A stretch of 64,000 nucleotides of DNA from an uncultured Flavobacteriaceae bacterium (GCA_934675205.1 CAKUPQ010000001.1:686497-750496); one strand, 5' to 3'. Positions 7,191 to 15,634 are shown, counted from the stretch's first letter. A program made the numbers and translations. The notes: a model not told the origin generated them from the sequence alone.

Positions 7191-7784
7191 ATGTTTTTTT
7201 CAAAGAAAATAAGATTTGTAACCAAAAAAAACAATCCAAATCTTGGATTTGTTGAATCGGATATAAATTTTCTAATGGATTCCTTGAATATTAGTCTGCC
7301 AAAGGTTGTTATTGAATTTTTGAAAAAAGCAGGAAAAAAATCAAATGTTTTAAATACAAATTATACTGATATAATTGAGTTAGTTAACTTAAACATTAAC
7401 TTTAAAAGCAAACTAATTGAAGAGACCGAAGAAGACTTTTCTTTAATTGATTTTAATCATATTTTTTGTTTTTACAGCTATTTCAATAAAATAGATAACT
7501 ATGAAGTTTTTATGTTTGTCAAAACAGATGATAAAAACTTGAATGTTTATGGATATAGTAATGATTTTATTGTAGACAGAGGAGGTTGGTTTGAAAAATC
7601 TGAAAAGATAGGACTGTTTAAATATAAGGAAAAAACATCATTTGTAGATTATCTAAATGAAAAGACATTTCAAGTGTTTGGTGATAGAACGATTATAAAA
7701 ATAAGAGATTATGTTCTTCTAGTATTATTTTTTCCTATTGTTTTGATTTTTGTAATTATGATTTATTTAAGACCAAGAAATTAA
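7191..7784 (+). CDS. SUKH/SMI1-KNR4-like protein with C-terminal membrane helix
   Basis: 197 residues. The N-terminal part (NPNLGFVESDINFLMDSLNI, then SLPKVVIEFLKKAGKKSNVL) has the look of the SMI1/KNR4 (SUKH) fold, with the LPxxxxxFLKKxG motif. A middle segment (FCFYSYFNKIDNYEVFMFVK, then RGGWFEKSEKIGLFKYKEKT) is consistent with the same fold, and the C-terminus is a single hydrophobic helix (YVLLVLFFPIVLIFVIMIYL). SUKH proteins include toxin-immunity proteins, but no toxin gene adjoins it. The codon use looks more AT-rich than its neighbours. The assignment is tentative. Confidence 0.45.
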   Translation: MFFSKKIRFVTKKNNPNLGFVESDINFLMDSLNISLPKVVIEFLKKAGKKSNVLNTNYTDIIELVNLNINFKSKLIEETEEDFSLIDFNHIFCFYSYFNKIDNYEVFMFVKTDDKNLNVYGYSNDFIVDRGGWFEKSEKIGLFKYKEKTSFVDYLNEKTFQVFGDRTIIKIRDYVLLVLFFPIVLIFVIMIYLRPRN

Positions 7785-7871
7785 AGTCAAGTTTTCTTAA
7801 TTTTTTCCCTTTTCAACCGAAAATGCGATATATTTATAGTTTGAACATTTAAAACAAGTAGCATTTACAGA

Positions 7872-10181
7872 TTACCTAATTAATGAAAAATGTCCTTTGA
7901 CGTTTCTTTCAGGAAGTCTTACGACAAACCAATAATCTGTGGCAGGGAGTTTTTTGTTGTGGAAAGTTCCGTCCCAACCGTTATTTTGTGCGGAAAACAT
8001 ATAAATCAGCTTTCCGTATCGGTCATAAATTTCGATAACTGCAGTCGGATATTGAACAGCTAAAAACGGAATTTTCCAATAATCATTGATTCCGTCCCCG
8101 TTTGGAGTGAAAAATTTAGGATAATCCAACACAAAAATCGACTCTGTTGCCACACCACATTCGTTTCTTACAAAAACCGTATATCCTCCCGAAGCTACAT
8201 TTGTAAAAAAATTACTCTGCTGAAAATCGATTCCGTTAATGGAGTATTCGTAATTCCCTGTTTCCTGCACATTTACCAAAACCGAATTCCCTGAAGAATT
8301 CATATCATTTATACTGACAGAAGTAATAACCGGAGCAGAAGATGAGCTTACCACAAAAGTTTTGGAGGCAGTACAACCGTATTGATTTTCAAAAGTTACG
8401 GTATAATTCCCTGCCTGACTTATATTGATGTTTTGAGTGGTTTGTCCGTTATTCCAATAATAATTTAAAAATCCGCTTGGAGCTGAAATCGTAACAGGAT
8501 TTCCCTCACACAAAAAAGCCTCCTCATTGCTTACATCAATACCAAACGAACGGACAATCAGGTCAAACCAAACAATTCCGTAGCAGTTTCCATTTTCGGA
8601 AATTCGTACATAAATAGTTGTATTATTTCCTGCCTGAAAAGAGGTTACATTCGCAATCGGATTGTTCCCCGAAAGAGCATCATTATAATTCTGAAAATAC
8701 TGATAAACCGCATTTGCAGGGGATTGTATAGCAATCTCATTCTGATTTTCGGTCAAATCAAAAATTTCATCTCCCTCACATCGTTCCAAATCAGTAGGAT
8801 TCTGAACGGAATTATTGGAAACCGAAAGCGAAAGCTCCGCAATAGAATAACAACCAAACTGATTTTCAACCCGTACATAAATGATTTGATTCGGATTGTT
8901 TGTGGTATAATGCTGTGGATTTGGAATCGTATTCTGATTGTTATTTTGAGCATCTGATATATTCTGAAAATAACTAAAATCAAAATTTCCCGAATTCGGA
9001 ATAATCACATTCTCTGCCAAAGTCAGGTTAAAAATAGCATTTCCGTTATTGTCCTCACATTGCACAAGCGTTGTACTATTTACAGGTGGATTTTGAGAAA
9101 ATTCAACTGTAATTTCCCCTCTCAATACGCAGGTAGCACCCGTAAAACCAATTTCCACTTCATAACTTCCACTCTCAACAGCCGTATAAACAGAATTTAC
9201 AGCTCCGTTTATCAGCACTCCGTTTCTGTACCAAGTATAAGTATCTGCATTAGGAGTTGTAGCATCAATTTCAAAATTCGTTCCTTCACAAACAGGGTTT
9301 CCGTTAGCAATAAGTCGGTCTTGTCCTAAATCTTTTGTTCCGTTGGAAAAACTCCCCCCTCTCAAAAACACAGCCGAATCATACAAATTGTTTCCTTGGT
9401 CGGCTATAACGAGTTTGATATGATAGGTTTCCCCTGCAATAACATCGGTTTGAGCTGTGAGAATTTTGGTTTGTCCGTTGTAATTTGTGGGGTGTTCTTC
9501 GTCATTAAAGCTCTCAAAATACTGCTCGTTTACAGGAGGACACAAACCCCCCGAACCCCGTACGGTATTGACAGCAACAGGAGTGTCTGTTCCCGGAACA
9601 ACTGCAAGATTCGTATAAGGCTCACTCACATTAGCTCTTTTAATCAGAAAGGCAAAAGCATCGGTATAATTACATTGGCTTTGAGTTCCCGAAGTAAGAT
9701 ATTGCTCGGAAGCGAAAACATAATCAAAACTAATAGAAGTAGTATAAGGGATAAAATCAAATTCCAAAACGGTTGCGTTTATGGTGTTGTTTAGCCCGAC
9801 TGCCTGTTCCAAATCCGAATCTCCGGGCCACGCATTTCCGGCAGGACCTTCGCTTAAAAGAAAATCATTTGGGCCAATGGCAGAAATGGCTCTTCCTGTT
9901 GTCAGCAAAACACCTTCTGTTATCTGAAAATTACTGCTCCCCTGATTAAAATATCCGTAGCTCATTTGTCCTCCTCCGAAGTTGTAAGCATTGGTAAATT
10001 GTGCGTTGAAAATTTCTATACAACCCGAATTTTGTGTTCCTATAAAAATATCTTCCACCAATTGTTGAGCCGAATACGAATCATCAACTTCGATATATTG
10101 AGCTTTTGCAGAATAGTTAAAATTCAATACACCAAAAATTAACAAACAAAGAGGCTTTTTTGAAAACAAAATAAATTTCAT
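7872..10181 (-). CDS. secreted T9SS type B substrate with choice-of-anchor L domain
   Basis: About 769 residues. A signal peptide (MKFILFSKKPLCLLIFGVLN...SAKAQ) is followed by a choice-of-anchor L-type domain over roughly residues 25-270 (NFQITEGVLLTTGRAISAIG, FDFIPYTTSISFDYVFASEQ, FLIKRANVSEPYTNLAVVPG). Several Ig-like/SprB-type modules follow, then the C-terminal sorting domain FFTPNGDGINDYWKIPFL...YWFVVRLPERNVKGHF. Type B CTDs target proteins through the type IX system to the cell surface. I chose the ATG at 10181 because the -7 element at 10200-10207 would start transcription downstream of the upstream in-frame codon at 10202. Confidence 0.88.
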   Translation of the reverse strand: MKFILFSKKPLCLLIFGVLNFNYSAKAQYIEVDDSYSAQQLVEDIFIGTQNSGCIEIFNAQFTNAYNFGGGQMSYGYFNQGSSNFQITEGVLLTTGRAISAIGPNDFLLSEGPAGNAWPGDSDLEQAVGLNNTINATVLEFDFIPYTTSISFDYVFASEQYLTSGTQSQCNYTDAFAFLIKRANVSEPYTNLAVVPGTDTPVAVNTVRGSGGLCPPVNEQYFESFNDEEHPTNYNGQTKILTAQTDVIAGETYHIKLVIADQGNNLYDSAVFLRGGSFSNGTKDLGQDRLIANGNPVCEGTNFEIDATTPNADTYTWYRNGVLINGAVNSVYTAVESGSYEVEIGFTGATCVLRGEITVEFSQNPPVNSTTLVQCEDNNGNAIFNLTLAENVIIPNSGNFDFSYFQNISDAQNNNQNTIPNPQHYTTNNPNQIIYVRVENQFGCYSIAELSLSVSNNSVQNPTDLERCEGDEIFDLTENQNEIAIQSPANAVYQYFQNYNDALSGNNPIANVTSFQAGNNTTIYVRISENGNCYGIVWFDLIVRSFGIDVSNEEAFLCEGNPVTISAPSGFLNYYWNNGQTTQNINISQAGNYTVTFENQYGCTASKTFVVSSSSAPVITSVSINDMNSSGNSVLVNVQETGNYEYSINGIDFQQSNFFTNVASGGYTVFVRNECGVATESIFVLDYPKFFTPNGDGINDYWKIPFLAVQYPTAVIEIYDRYGKLIYMFSAQNNGWDGTFHNKKLPATDYWFVVRLPERNVKGHFSLIR

Positions 10182-10199
10182 CGTACAAATTTCTGACCA

Positions 10200-10207
10200 C
10201 AAAGGTA
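10200..10207 (-). promoter_or_regulatory. -7 element TACCTTTG for the T9SS substrate gene
   Basis: Minus-strand TACCTTTG matches TAnnTTTG and lies 18 bases before the chosen start at 10181. No clear -33 TTG is visible at standard spacing. Confidence 0.45.
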
Positions 10208-10268
10208 CAAAATGAAAAAAACCTATTTATTAAACTTTTGTGAATGAAACAAATTAAAACAAAATAAC

Positions 10269-10276
10269 TATTTTTG
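10269..10276 (+). promoter_or_regulatory. -7 element TATTTTTG for pyrR-pyrB
   Basis: TATTTTTG is followed by GCATAC and lies 18 bases before the pyrR ATG at 10295. The nearest upstream TTTG (10237-10240) is 28 bases away, farther than the usual 17-23, so the -33 half is uncertain. Confidence 0.5.
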
Positions 10277-10294
10277 CATACACAACTATTAATA

Positions 10295-10834
10295 ATGAGC
10301 CAAAAAGTTTTACTTACTTCCAAAGAAATCGACATTATCCTACATCGTTTGGCTTGTCAGCTTATCGAAAATCACTTGGATTTTGAAGATACGATTCTAA
10401 TCGGGATTCAACCAAGAGGAACGTTATTTGCCCAAAAAATAAAATCTATTCTTCAGGACGAATACAAAATCAAAAACATCAAACTCGGTTTTTTGGATAT
10501 TACGTTTTTCAGAGACGACTTCCGAAGAAACGAAAAACCTTTGGAAGCAAACCGAACCGAAATTGACTTTTTGGTAGAGGGTAAAAAAGTGGTTTTTATT
10601 GATGACGTACTTTATACCGGTAGAAGTATTAGATCGGCTCTGACTGCGATTCAGTCGTTCGGAAGACCATCGGAAATTGAGCTTTTGGTGCTGATTGACA
10701 GACGTTTTTCACGACATTTGCCTATCCAGCCCGATTACAGAGGTCGTCAGGTCGATGCTATCGGAGATGAAAAAGTAAAAGTTCACTGGAAAGAACAACA
10801 CGGAGAGGACGTCATTTATTTGGAAAAACAATAA
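10295..10834 (+). CDS. pyrR: bifunctional pyr operon regulator / uracil phosphoribosyltransferase PyrR
   Basis: 179 residues from MSQKVLLTSKEIDIILHRLA. The PRPP-binding loop VVFIDDVLYTGRSIRSA lies at about 97-113 and the flanking segments TILIGIQPRGTLFAQKI and DYRGRQVDAIGDEKVKVHWK fit PyrR. In other bacteria PyrR senses UMP/PRPP and binds pyr mRNA, and has weak UPRTase activity. Here it is 4 bases upstream of pyrB, so the pair forms an operon. I do not see a canonical PyrR-binding attenuator in the short leader, so RNA regulation here is unproven. Confidence 0.9.
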   Translation: MSQKVLLTSKEIDIILHRLACQLIENHLDFEDTILIGIQPRGTLFAQKIKSILQDEYKIKNIKLGFLDITFFRDDFRRNEKPLEANRTEIDFLVEGKKVVFIDDVLYTGRSIRSALTAIQSFGRPSEIELLVLIDRRFSRHLPIQPDYRGRQVDAIGDEKVKVHWKEQHGEDVIYLEKQ

Positions 10835-10838
10835 CATA

Positions 10839-11762
10839 ATGAAAACATTAAGCGTTAATCATCTTCTCGGAATAAAATACATAACCGCATCGGATATCGA
10901 ACTCATTTTCGAAACGGCTGACCATTTTAAGGAGGTTATCAACCGTCCGATCAAAAAAGTTCCCTCACTTCGGGATACTACCATTGCTAATATTTTCTTT
11001 GAAAATTCTACTCGAACAAAACTTTCGTTTGAACTCGCTCAAAAACGACTTTCGGCTGATGTAATCAGTTTTTCGGCTGCTCAATCATCGGTTAAAAAAG
11101 GAGAAACGCTTATTGATACGGTTAATAATATCCTTTCGATGAAAGTGGATATGGTTGTAATGCGACATTCGAGTGCAGGTGCAGCCGAATTTTTGTCGAA
11201 AAACGTAAAAGCAAGTATCATCAATGCAGGAGATGGAGCTCACGAACACCCGACACAAGCACTTTTGGATTCGTTTACCATTCGTGAAAAATTAGGAGAT
11301 GTCGGAGGTAAAAAAGTTGTGATTGTCGGAGATATTTTACACTCGAGAGTGGCTTTGTCAAATATTTTTGCTTTGCAAATGCAAGGAGCAGAAGTTCGGG
11401 TTTGTGGACCAAAATCGCTTATTCCGAAATACATCGAAAAATTAGGAGTAAAAGTCGAAAATAATCTTATCAAAGCATTGGAATGGTGTGATGTGGCAAA
11501 TATGCTCCGGGTTCAGAACGAAAGAATGGAAGTGAGTTATTTTCCGAATACCCGTGAATATTCCCAACAATTCGGGCTGACAAAAGAGATTTTGGATTCG
11601 TTAAACAAAGAAATTGTAGTAATGCATCCCGGGCCAATCAATAGGGGAGTGGAAATTACTTCTGATGTGGCAGATTCCAAACAATCGGTTATCTTGGAGC
11701 AGGTCGAAAACGGAGTAGCAATCCGAATGGCAGTGATTTATTTGTTAGCTTCAAAATTATAA
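10839..11762 (+). CDS. pyrB: aspartate carbamoyltransferase catalytic subunit PyrB
   Basis: 307 residues. Carbamoyl-phosphate motif FFENSTRTKLSFELAQKRL near residues 51-69 and HEHPTQALLDSFTIREKLG near 130-148 are intact; VMHPGPINRGVEI near 264-276 is the aspartate-loop motif. It condenses carbamoyl phosphate with aspartate, the first committed step of pyrimidine synthesis. No regulatory subunit PyrI is adjacent. A strong terminator follows the stop directly. Confidence 0.96.
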   Translation: MKTLSVNHLLGIKYITASDIELIFETADHFKEVINRPIKKVPSLRDTTIANIFFENSTRTKLSFELAQKRLSADVISFSAAQSSVKKGETLIDTVNNILSMKVDMVVMRHSSAGAAEFLSKNVKASIINAGDGAHEHPTQALLDSFTIREKLGDVGGKKVVIVGDILHSRVALSNIFALQMQGAEVRVCGPKSLIPKYIEKLGVKVENNLIKALEWCDVANMLRVQNERMEVSYFPNTREYSQQFGLTKEILDSLNKEIVVMHPGPINRGVEITSDVADSKQSVILEQVENGVAIRMAVIYLLASKL

Positions 11763-11763
11763 C

Positions 11764-11794
11764 AAAAATCCCGAAACTTTGTTTCGGGATTTTT
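11764..11794 (+). terminator. intrinsic terminator after pyrB
   Basis: AAAAATCCCGAAAC (11764-11777), loop TTT, GTTTCGGGATTTTT (11781-11794): a perfect 14-bp stem with a T tract on both strands. It can end pyrB transcription rightward, and possibly sodA transcription leftward. Confidence 0.9.
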
Positions 11795-11826
11795 CTATTC
11801 TCTATGTTCTATTCTCTATTTTCTAA
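11795..11826 (-). repeat. dispersed AACATAGAGAATAGA repeat, reverse copy
   Basis: The minus strand reads AGAAAATAGAGAATAGAACA followed by TAGAGAATAG, the same purine-rich words as at 161-191 and 42321-42360. It fills the gap between the pyrB terminator and the sodA stop. Confidence 0.6.
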
Positions 11827-11834
11827 AGAAAAGA

Positions 11835-12443
11835 TTACTTTTCAGTAACATATCTTCTCAAAACTTCTTCCCAATTAATTACATTAAAGAAAGCCTCAAT
11901 ATAATCAGGTCTTCTGTTTTGGTAGTTTAGGTAATAAGCGTGTTCCCAAACGTCAAGTCCTAAAATCGGAGTTCCTCCACAACCTGTGTCAGGCATAAGC
12001 GGATTGTCTTGGTTGGGAGTTCCACAAACCTCAACAGCTCCTCCTTTTTGTACACAAAGCCAAGCCCAACCCGACCCAAATTGAGTAGCTGCTGCTTTGG
12101 CAAATTGTACCTTGAACTCTGCAAACGAACCAAATGCTTTTTCGATAGCCTCAAGCAATTCTCCTTTTGGCTCTCCTCCTCCGTTTGGAGACATAACCTC
12201 CCAAAACAAATTGTGGTTATAATATCCTCCTCCGTTATTTCTAACAGCTTTGTTGCTCATATCCAAATTGATAAGAATATTTTCGATTGTTTTTCCTTCC
12301 AAATCTGTTCCTGCAATAGCATTATTCAAATTCGTAGTATATGCCTGATGATGCTTTGTGTGATGGATTTCCATTGTTCTTGCATCAATATTCGGTTCTA
12401 ATGCGTCATAAGCATACGGTAATTTTGGTAACTCAAAAGCCAT
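11835..12443 (-). CDS. sodA: superoxide dismutase, Mn-type (Fe/Mn family)
   Basis: 202 residues. Metal ligands are visible at H27 (HHTKHHQAY region), H77 ([11 protein letters not shown]), D164 and H168 ([16 protein letters not shown]). The GGGYYNH segment and the TPNQDNPLM motif near 142-150, carrying the active-site glutamine, favour the Mn or cambialistic type over the strict Fe type. It dismutates superoxide in the cytoplasm. No signal peptide is present. It is a single-gene unit on the minus strand. Confidence 0.93.
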   Translation of the reverse strand: MAFELPKLPYAYDALEPNIDARTMEIHHTKHHQAYTTNLNNAIAGTDLEGKTIENILINLDMSNKAVRNNGGGYYNHNLFWEVMSPNGGGEPKGELLEAIEKAFGSFAEFKVQFAKAAATQFGSGWAWLCVQKGGAVEVCGTPNQDNPLMPDTGCGGTPILGLDVWEHAYYLNYQNRRPDYIEAFFNVINWEEVLRRYVTEK

Positions 12444-12476
12444 AATTTTATCTTTTTAGGTTAAACTTCAATGTAC

Positions 12477-12484
12477 CAAAGTTA
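12477..12484 (-). promoter_or_regulatory. -7 element TAACTTTG for sodA
   Basis: Minus-strand TAACTTTG fits TAnnTTTG, 33 bases before the sodA start. The nearest TTG on this strand is about 29 bases upstream, outside the normal spacing. Confidence 0.4.
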
Positions 12485-12530
12485 ATCATTTAACTTTGAA
12501 ATACGGTTTAAAGCAACGTTAAAAATGTTT

Positions 12531-14057
12531 TTAATGTTTAAAATGTCTTGTTCCAGTAAAGACCATTTTCATTTGATTTTCGTTACAAAAATCAATACTC
12601 AATTGATCTTTGATAGAGCCTCCGGGCTGAATAACCGCTTTGATTCCAACATTATTTGCAATCTCCACACAATCAGGGAAAGGGAAAAACGCATCACTTG
12701 CCATTACCGCACCACTCAAATCAAATCCAAAACTTTGAGCTTTTTCGATAGCTTGTCGCAACGCATCAACTCTCGAAGTCTGTCCTGTTCCCGATGCGAT
12801 AAGCTGTCGGTTTTTAGCCAAAACAATCGTGTTCGATTTGGTGTTTTTACACAATTTAGAAGCGAATAATAAATCTTCTATTTCCTGTTCAGAAGGAGAA
12901 AGTTTCGTTACGGTTGTAAGCATTTCTTTATTATCCGTAATGTTATCTTTTCCTTGAACTAAAAACCCGTTTAAGGCAGTACGCACCTGATTTTCAGCAA
13001 GAGTAACCGGTTTTTGAACCAAAATAATTCTATTTTTCTTTTCTTTCAGAATTTCAACTGCTTCCGAATCATAACTCGGAGCGATTACCACTTCACAAAA
13101 CAATTTATTTACTTCTTCTGCTGTGGCTTTGTCAAGGTTTGTGTTGGCAATCAAAACTCCTCCAAAAGCCGAAGTAGGGTCTCCTGCTAAAGCATCTAAA
13201 TAAGCTTCTTTCAGAGAATTTCTTGTAGCCAATCCGCAAGCGTTGTTGTGTTTTAGGATAGCAAAAGTAGGCTTGTCGTTTTTAAATTCTGCAATCAGAT
13301 TTACAGACGCATCAACATCTAAAAGGTTGTTGTACGAAAGTTCTTTCCCGTTCAGAACTTCAAACATTTCATCGAAATCTCCGAAGAAAAATCCTTTTTG
13401 ATGCGGATTTTCTCCATAACGAAGCTGTTTTCCGTTTGTCTGACTTATTTTCAAAAACGAATCATCATCATTAAAATAATTGAAAATTGCGGTATCATAA
13501 TTGGAAGAAATATGAAAAGCATACGTTCCGTATTTTCTTCTGTCTTCCAAAGAAGTTTCTCCGTTTTTTTCGTTTAACAAATTCAGGAAATCGGCATATT
13601 GTTCAACCGAAGAAATGATAACCGTATCTTTAAAATTCTTTGCTCCAGCTCGGATAAGCGAGATTCCTCCGATGTCGATTTTTTCGATAATATCAGCTTC
13701 GGAAGCTCCTGAAGCAACAGTTTTTTCAAACGGATATAAATCAACAATTACCAAATCAATTTGAGGAATGTTGTATTCCTGCATTTGCTGAACATCAGAC
13801 GTATTATCTTGTCTGTTTAAGATTCCTCCAAAAATTTTCGGATGTAAGGTTTTTACTCGTCCTCCCAAAATCGAGGGATAATCGGTTACGTTTTCAACAG
13901 GAACAACGGGAATCCCGAGATTCTTGATAAAATCTTCTGTTCCTCCTGTGGAATAAAGCGTTACGTTAAGCTGGTGAAGTTTTTTTACAATCGGTTCTAA
14001 TCCGTCTTTTGAGAAAACCGAAATCAGTGCAGACTGAATTTTTTTAGTTGCATTCAT
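12531..14057 (-). CDS. purH: bifunctional AICAR formyltransferase/IMP cyclohydrolase PurH
   Basis: 508 residues. The N-terminal MGS-like IMP cyclohydrolase domain (about 1-150) has ALISVFSKDGLEPIVKKLHQ, TLYSTGGTEDFIKNLGI and VKTLHPKIFGGIL. The formyltransferase domain carries LRYGENPHQKGFFFG, the catalytic KHNNACGLA near residues 265-273 and a C-terminal DAFFPFPDCVEIANNVGIKA. It catalyses the last two steps to IMP. The start codon lies only 18 bases downstream (on the minus strand) of an intrinsic terminator that follows tRNA-Met, leaving no room for a standard promoter. Expression may therefore depend on read-through. Confidence 0.96.
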   Translation of the reverse strand: MNATKKIQSALISVFSKDGLEPIVKKLHQLNVTLYSTGGTEDFIKNLGIPVVPVENVTDYPSILGGRVKTLHPKIFGGILNRQDNTSDVQQMQEYNIPQIDLVIVDLYPFEKTVASGASEADIIEKIDIGGISLIRAGAKNFKDTVIISSVEQYADFLNLLNEKNGETSLEDRRKYGTYAFHISSNYDTAIFNYFNDDDSFLKISQTNGKQLRYGENPHQKGFFFGDFDEMFEVLNGKELSYNNLLDVDASVNLIAEFKNDKPTFAILKHNNACGLATRNSLKEAYLDALAGDPTSAFGGVLIANTNLDKATAEEVNKLFCEVVIAPSYDSEAVEILKEKKNRIILVQKPVTLAENQVRTALNGFLVQGKDNITDNKEMLTTVTKLSPSEQEIEDLLFASKLCKNTKSNTIVLAKNRQLIASGTGQTSRVDALRQAIEKAQSFGFDLSGAVMASDAFFPFPDCVEIANNVGIKAVIQPGGSIKDQLSIDFCNENQMKMVFTGTRHFKH

Positions 14058-14075
14058 AGTTGTTGTGTTGTTATT

Positions 14076-14114
14076 AAAAAAAGGCTCAAACCCCTGTGTG
14101 TTTAGGTTTGAGCC
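14076..14114 (-). terminator. intrinsic terminator/possible attenuator between tRNA-Met and purH
   Basis: On the minus strand GGCTCAAACC (14114-14105), a 12-base loop, GGTTTGAGCC (14092-14083) and seven T (14082-14076). The perfect 10-bp stem and U tract are a textbook rho-independent terminator. It ends tRNA-Met transcripts and sits 18 bases before the purH ATG. Confidence 0.85.
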
Positions 14115-14122
14115 GTTTGTAG

Positions 14123-14196
14123 TAGCGAAGACGGGAGTTGAACCCGTGACCTCAGGGTTATGAATCCTGCGCTCTAACCGACTGAGCTACCTCGCC
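14123..14196 (-). tRNA. tRNA-Met (anticodon CAT), elongator type
   Basis: 74 bases on the minus strand. The acceptor pairs GGCGAGG with CTTCGCT (two G-U pairs), the D-arm is GCTCAGTCGGTTAGAGC, and the anticodon loop is TTCATAA with anticodon CAT. The T-arm ACGGG-TTCAACT-CCCGT is followed by discriminator A, and CCA is not encoded. The first base pairs, so it is not initiator-like. A tRNA-Ile with a modified CAT anticodon cannot be fully excluded from sequence alone. Confidence 0.88.
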
Positions 14197-14226
14197 TTGT
14201 TGTGAATCGGTTATCGAATCGGGTTG

Positions 14227-14257
14227 CAAATTTAAAACGATTTTTCTTACTAAACAA
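14227..14257 (-). promoter_or_regulatory. promoter TTG-N20-TAAATTTG for tRNA-Met
   Basis: On the minus strand TTG (14257-14255), 20 bases, TAAATTTG (14234-14227), ending 30 bases before the tRNA 5' end. It is a full match to the Bacteroidota housekeeping promoter. Because of the layout downstream, it may also be the promoter for purH. Confidence 0.75.
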
Positions 14258-14343
14258 CATAAAAAATAAAAGTTTTTTCAATTATGATTTTTTTTTCTGA
14301 TTCTTATTCTATATATTTCGGAAATTATTTTTTTAGTTTAGAT

Positions 14344-14736
14344 ATGCCAGAAAAAATCAAATACGAAATAGAGTTCCCCATAACTGCATCTCCACAATTA
14401 TTATATCAGTATATATCAACGTCTTCGGGGCTTTCGGAGTGGTTTGCCGACAATGTAAATTCTCGTGGAGAAGTGTTCACTTTTATATGGGATTCAGAAA
14501 GTACGAAAGCGAAAATGTCAACCAAAAAATCATCAGAAAAGGTTCGTTTTCGTTGGTTGGACGATGATGATAACGAAACTGATTATTATTTTGAGTTCAA
14601 AATTCAGGAGGACGAACTTACGAAAGATGTGTCTTTGGTAGTGGTAGATTTTGCTGAAGAAGACGAAGTTGAGGAGGCAAAACAGCTTTGGGAAACACAA
14701 ATTGCAGATTTAAAACAAGTTTTAGGCTCTGCTTAA
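14344..14736 (+). CDS. START-like domain protein (Bacteroidota type)
   Basis: 130 residues from MPEKIKYEIEFPITASPQLL. The segments LYQYISTSSGLSEWFADNVN and FTFIWDSESTKAKMSTKKSS, with a C-terminal helix (VEEAKQLWETQIADLKQVLG), have the START/AHSA1-like helix-grip layout. The function is unknown; such domains bind hydrophobic ligands. I chose the internal ATG at 14344 because the preceding in-frame 20 residues are low-complexity and not part of the fold. An intrinsic terminator follows and abuts the next gene. Confidence 0.75.
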   Translation: MPEKIKYEIEFPITASPQLLYQYISTSSGLSEWFADNVNSRGEVFTFIWDSESTKAKMSTKKSSEKVRFRWLDDDDNETDYYFEFKIQEDELTKDVSLVVVDFAEEDEVEEAKQLWETQIADLKQVLGSA

Positions 14737-14766
14737 TTTTTTCTGAAATTATTATTCAATATCTTT

Positions 14767-14794
14767 ACACTCCAATAAAACGGAGTGTTTTTTT
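14767..14794 (+). terminator. intrinsic terminator abutting the aminotransferase start codon
   Basis: ACACTCC (14767-14773), loop AATAAAAC, GGAGTGT (14782-14788) and a T run to 14794; the next three bases are the ATG of the downstream gene. It would end transcription of the START-like gene. It could also attenuate the aminotransferase gene. Confidence 0.75.
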
Positions 14795-15634
14795 ATGATA
14801 AACTTTAACGGAAACATAATAGATTCCAAGCTGAATCAGCTGTATAACAATCGGGCTTTTTTGTTTGGAGATGCGGTTTTTGAAACCCTAAAAGTTTTAG
14901 ACAACAAAATTTTGTTTTTTGAAGACCATTATTTCAGGCTGATGTCTTCGATGCGTATTTTACGAATGGAAATTCCGATGAATTTCACAATGGAATTTTT
15001 TGAGCAACAAGTGTTAAATCTCATTGCTGAAAAAGAAAAAGCTCCGAGCTACAGGATTCGGATTACGGTTTACAGGGATTCTGACGGATTTTATCTGCCC
15101 AAAACCAACGATGTCGGTTTTTTGATAAATGCCCAACCTCTCGAAAATCCTCTTTATTCGATTTCCGAACAGCCTTATGAAGTGGATTTGTACAAAGATT
15201 TTTATGTTACCAAACAGCTTCTGTCTTCCGTAAAATCTACGAACAGAGCCATAAATATTACAGGAAGTATTTTTGCTGACGAAAACGGATTGCAGAATTG
15301 CCTACTTATTAATGATTCCAAAAATGTTATCGAGGCACTAAACGGAAATTTGTTTATGTTACTTGATAAAAAACTTATCACTCCTCCTGTTTCAGAGGGT
15401 TGTATCGGAGGAATTTTGCGAAAACAAATCCTTGCAATAGCCAAAAAAATAGAGGGAATCGAAGTGGTTGAAGAACCAATTTCGCCTTTTGACCTGCAAA
15501 AAGCTGATGAACTTTTTATCACAAATATCATTACGGGAATTCAACCGATAACAAAATATCGCAAAAAAGAATTTAAAAACGATTTTGCTAAAGAGTTGTT
15601 AGTCAAGCTAAATGCTTTGGTTAGACTTGGATAG
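14795..15634 (+). CDS. class IV aminotransferase / aminodeoxychorismate lyase-like protein
   Basis: 279 residues of the PLP fold-type IV family. The N-terminal FLFGDAVFETLKVLDNKILF is typical (FGDGxFET-like). The PLP lysine is probably in SSVKSTNRAINITGS near residue 148, and VIEALNGNLFML corresponds to the family motif with the PLP-contacting glutamate. The family covers branched-chain aminotransferases, D-amino acid aminotransferases and PabC; length and motifs fit PabC-like lyases as well as others, so I give no symbol. The start codon follows a terminator U-tract directly. Confidence 0.8.
   Translation: MINFNGNIIDSKLNQLYNNRAFLFGDAVFETLKVLDNKILFFEDHYFRLMSSMRILRMEIPMNFTMEFFEQQVLNLIAEKEKAPSYRIRITVYRDSDGFYLPKTNDVGFLINAQPLENPLYSISEQPYEVDLYKDFYVTKQLLSSVKSTNRAINITGSIFADENGLQNCLLINDSKNVIEALNGNLFMLLDKKLITPPVSEGCIGGILRKQILAIAKKIEGIEVVEEPISPFDLQKADELFITNIITGIQPITKYRKKEFKNDFAKELLVKLNALVRLG

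Noticed and set aside
9396-9794. Plus-strand ORF of 132 codons inside the T9SS substrate gene
   Set aside because: Frame shadow of the real minus-strand gene: basic, cysteine-rich, with no domain.
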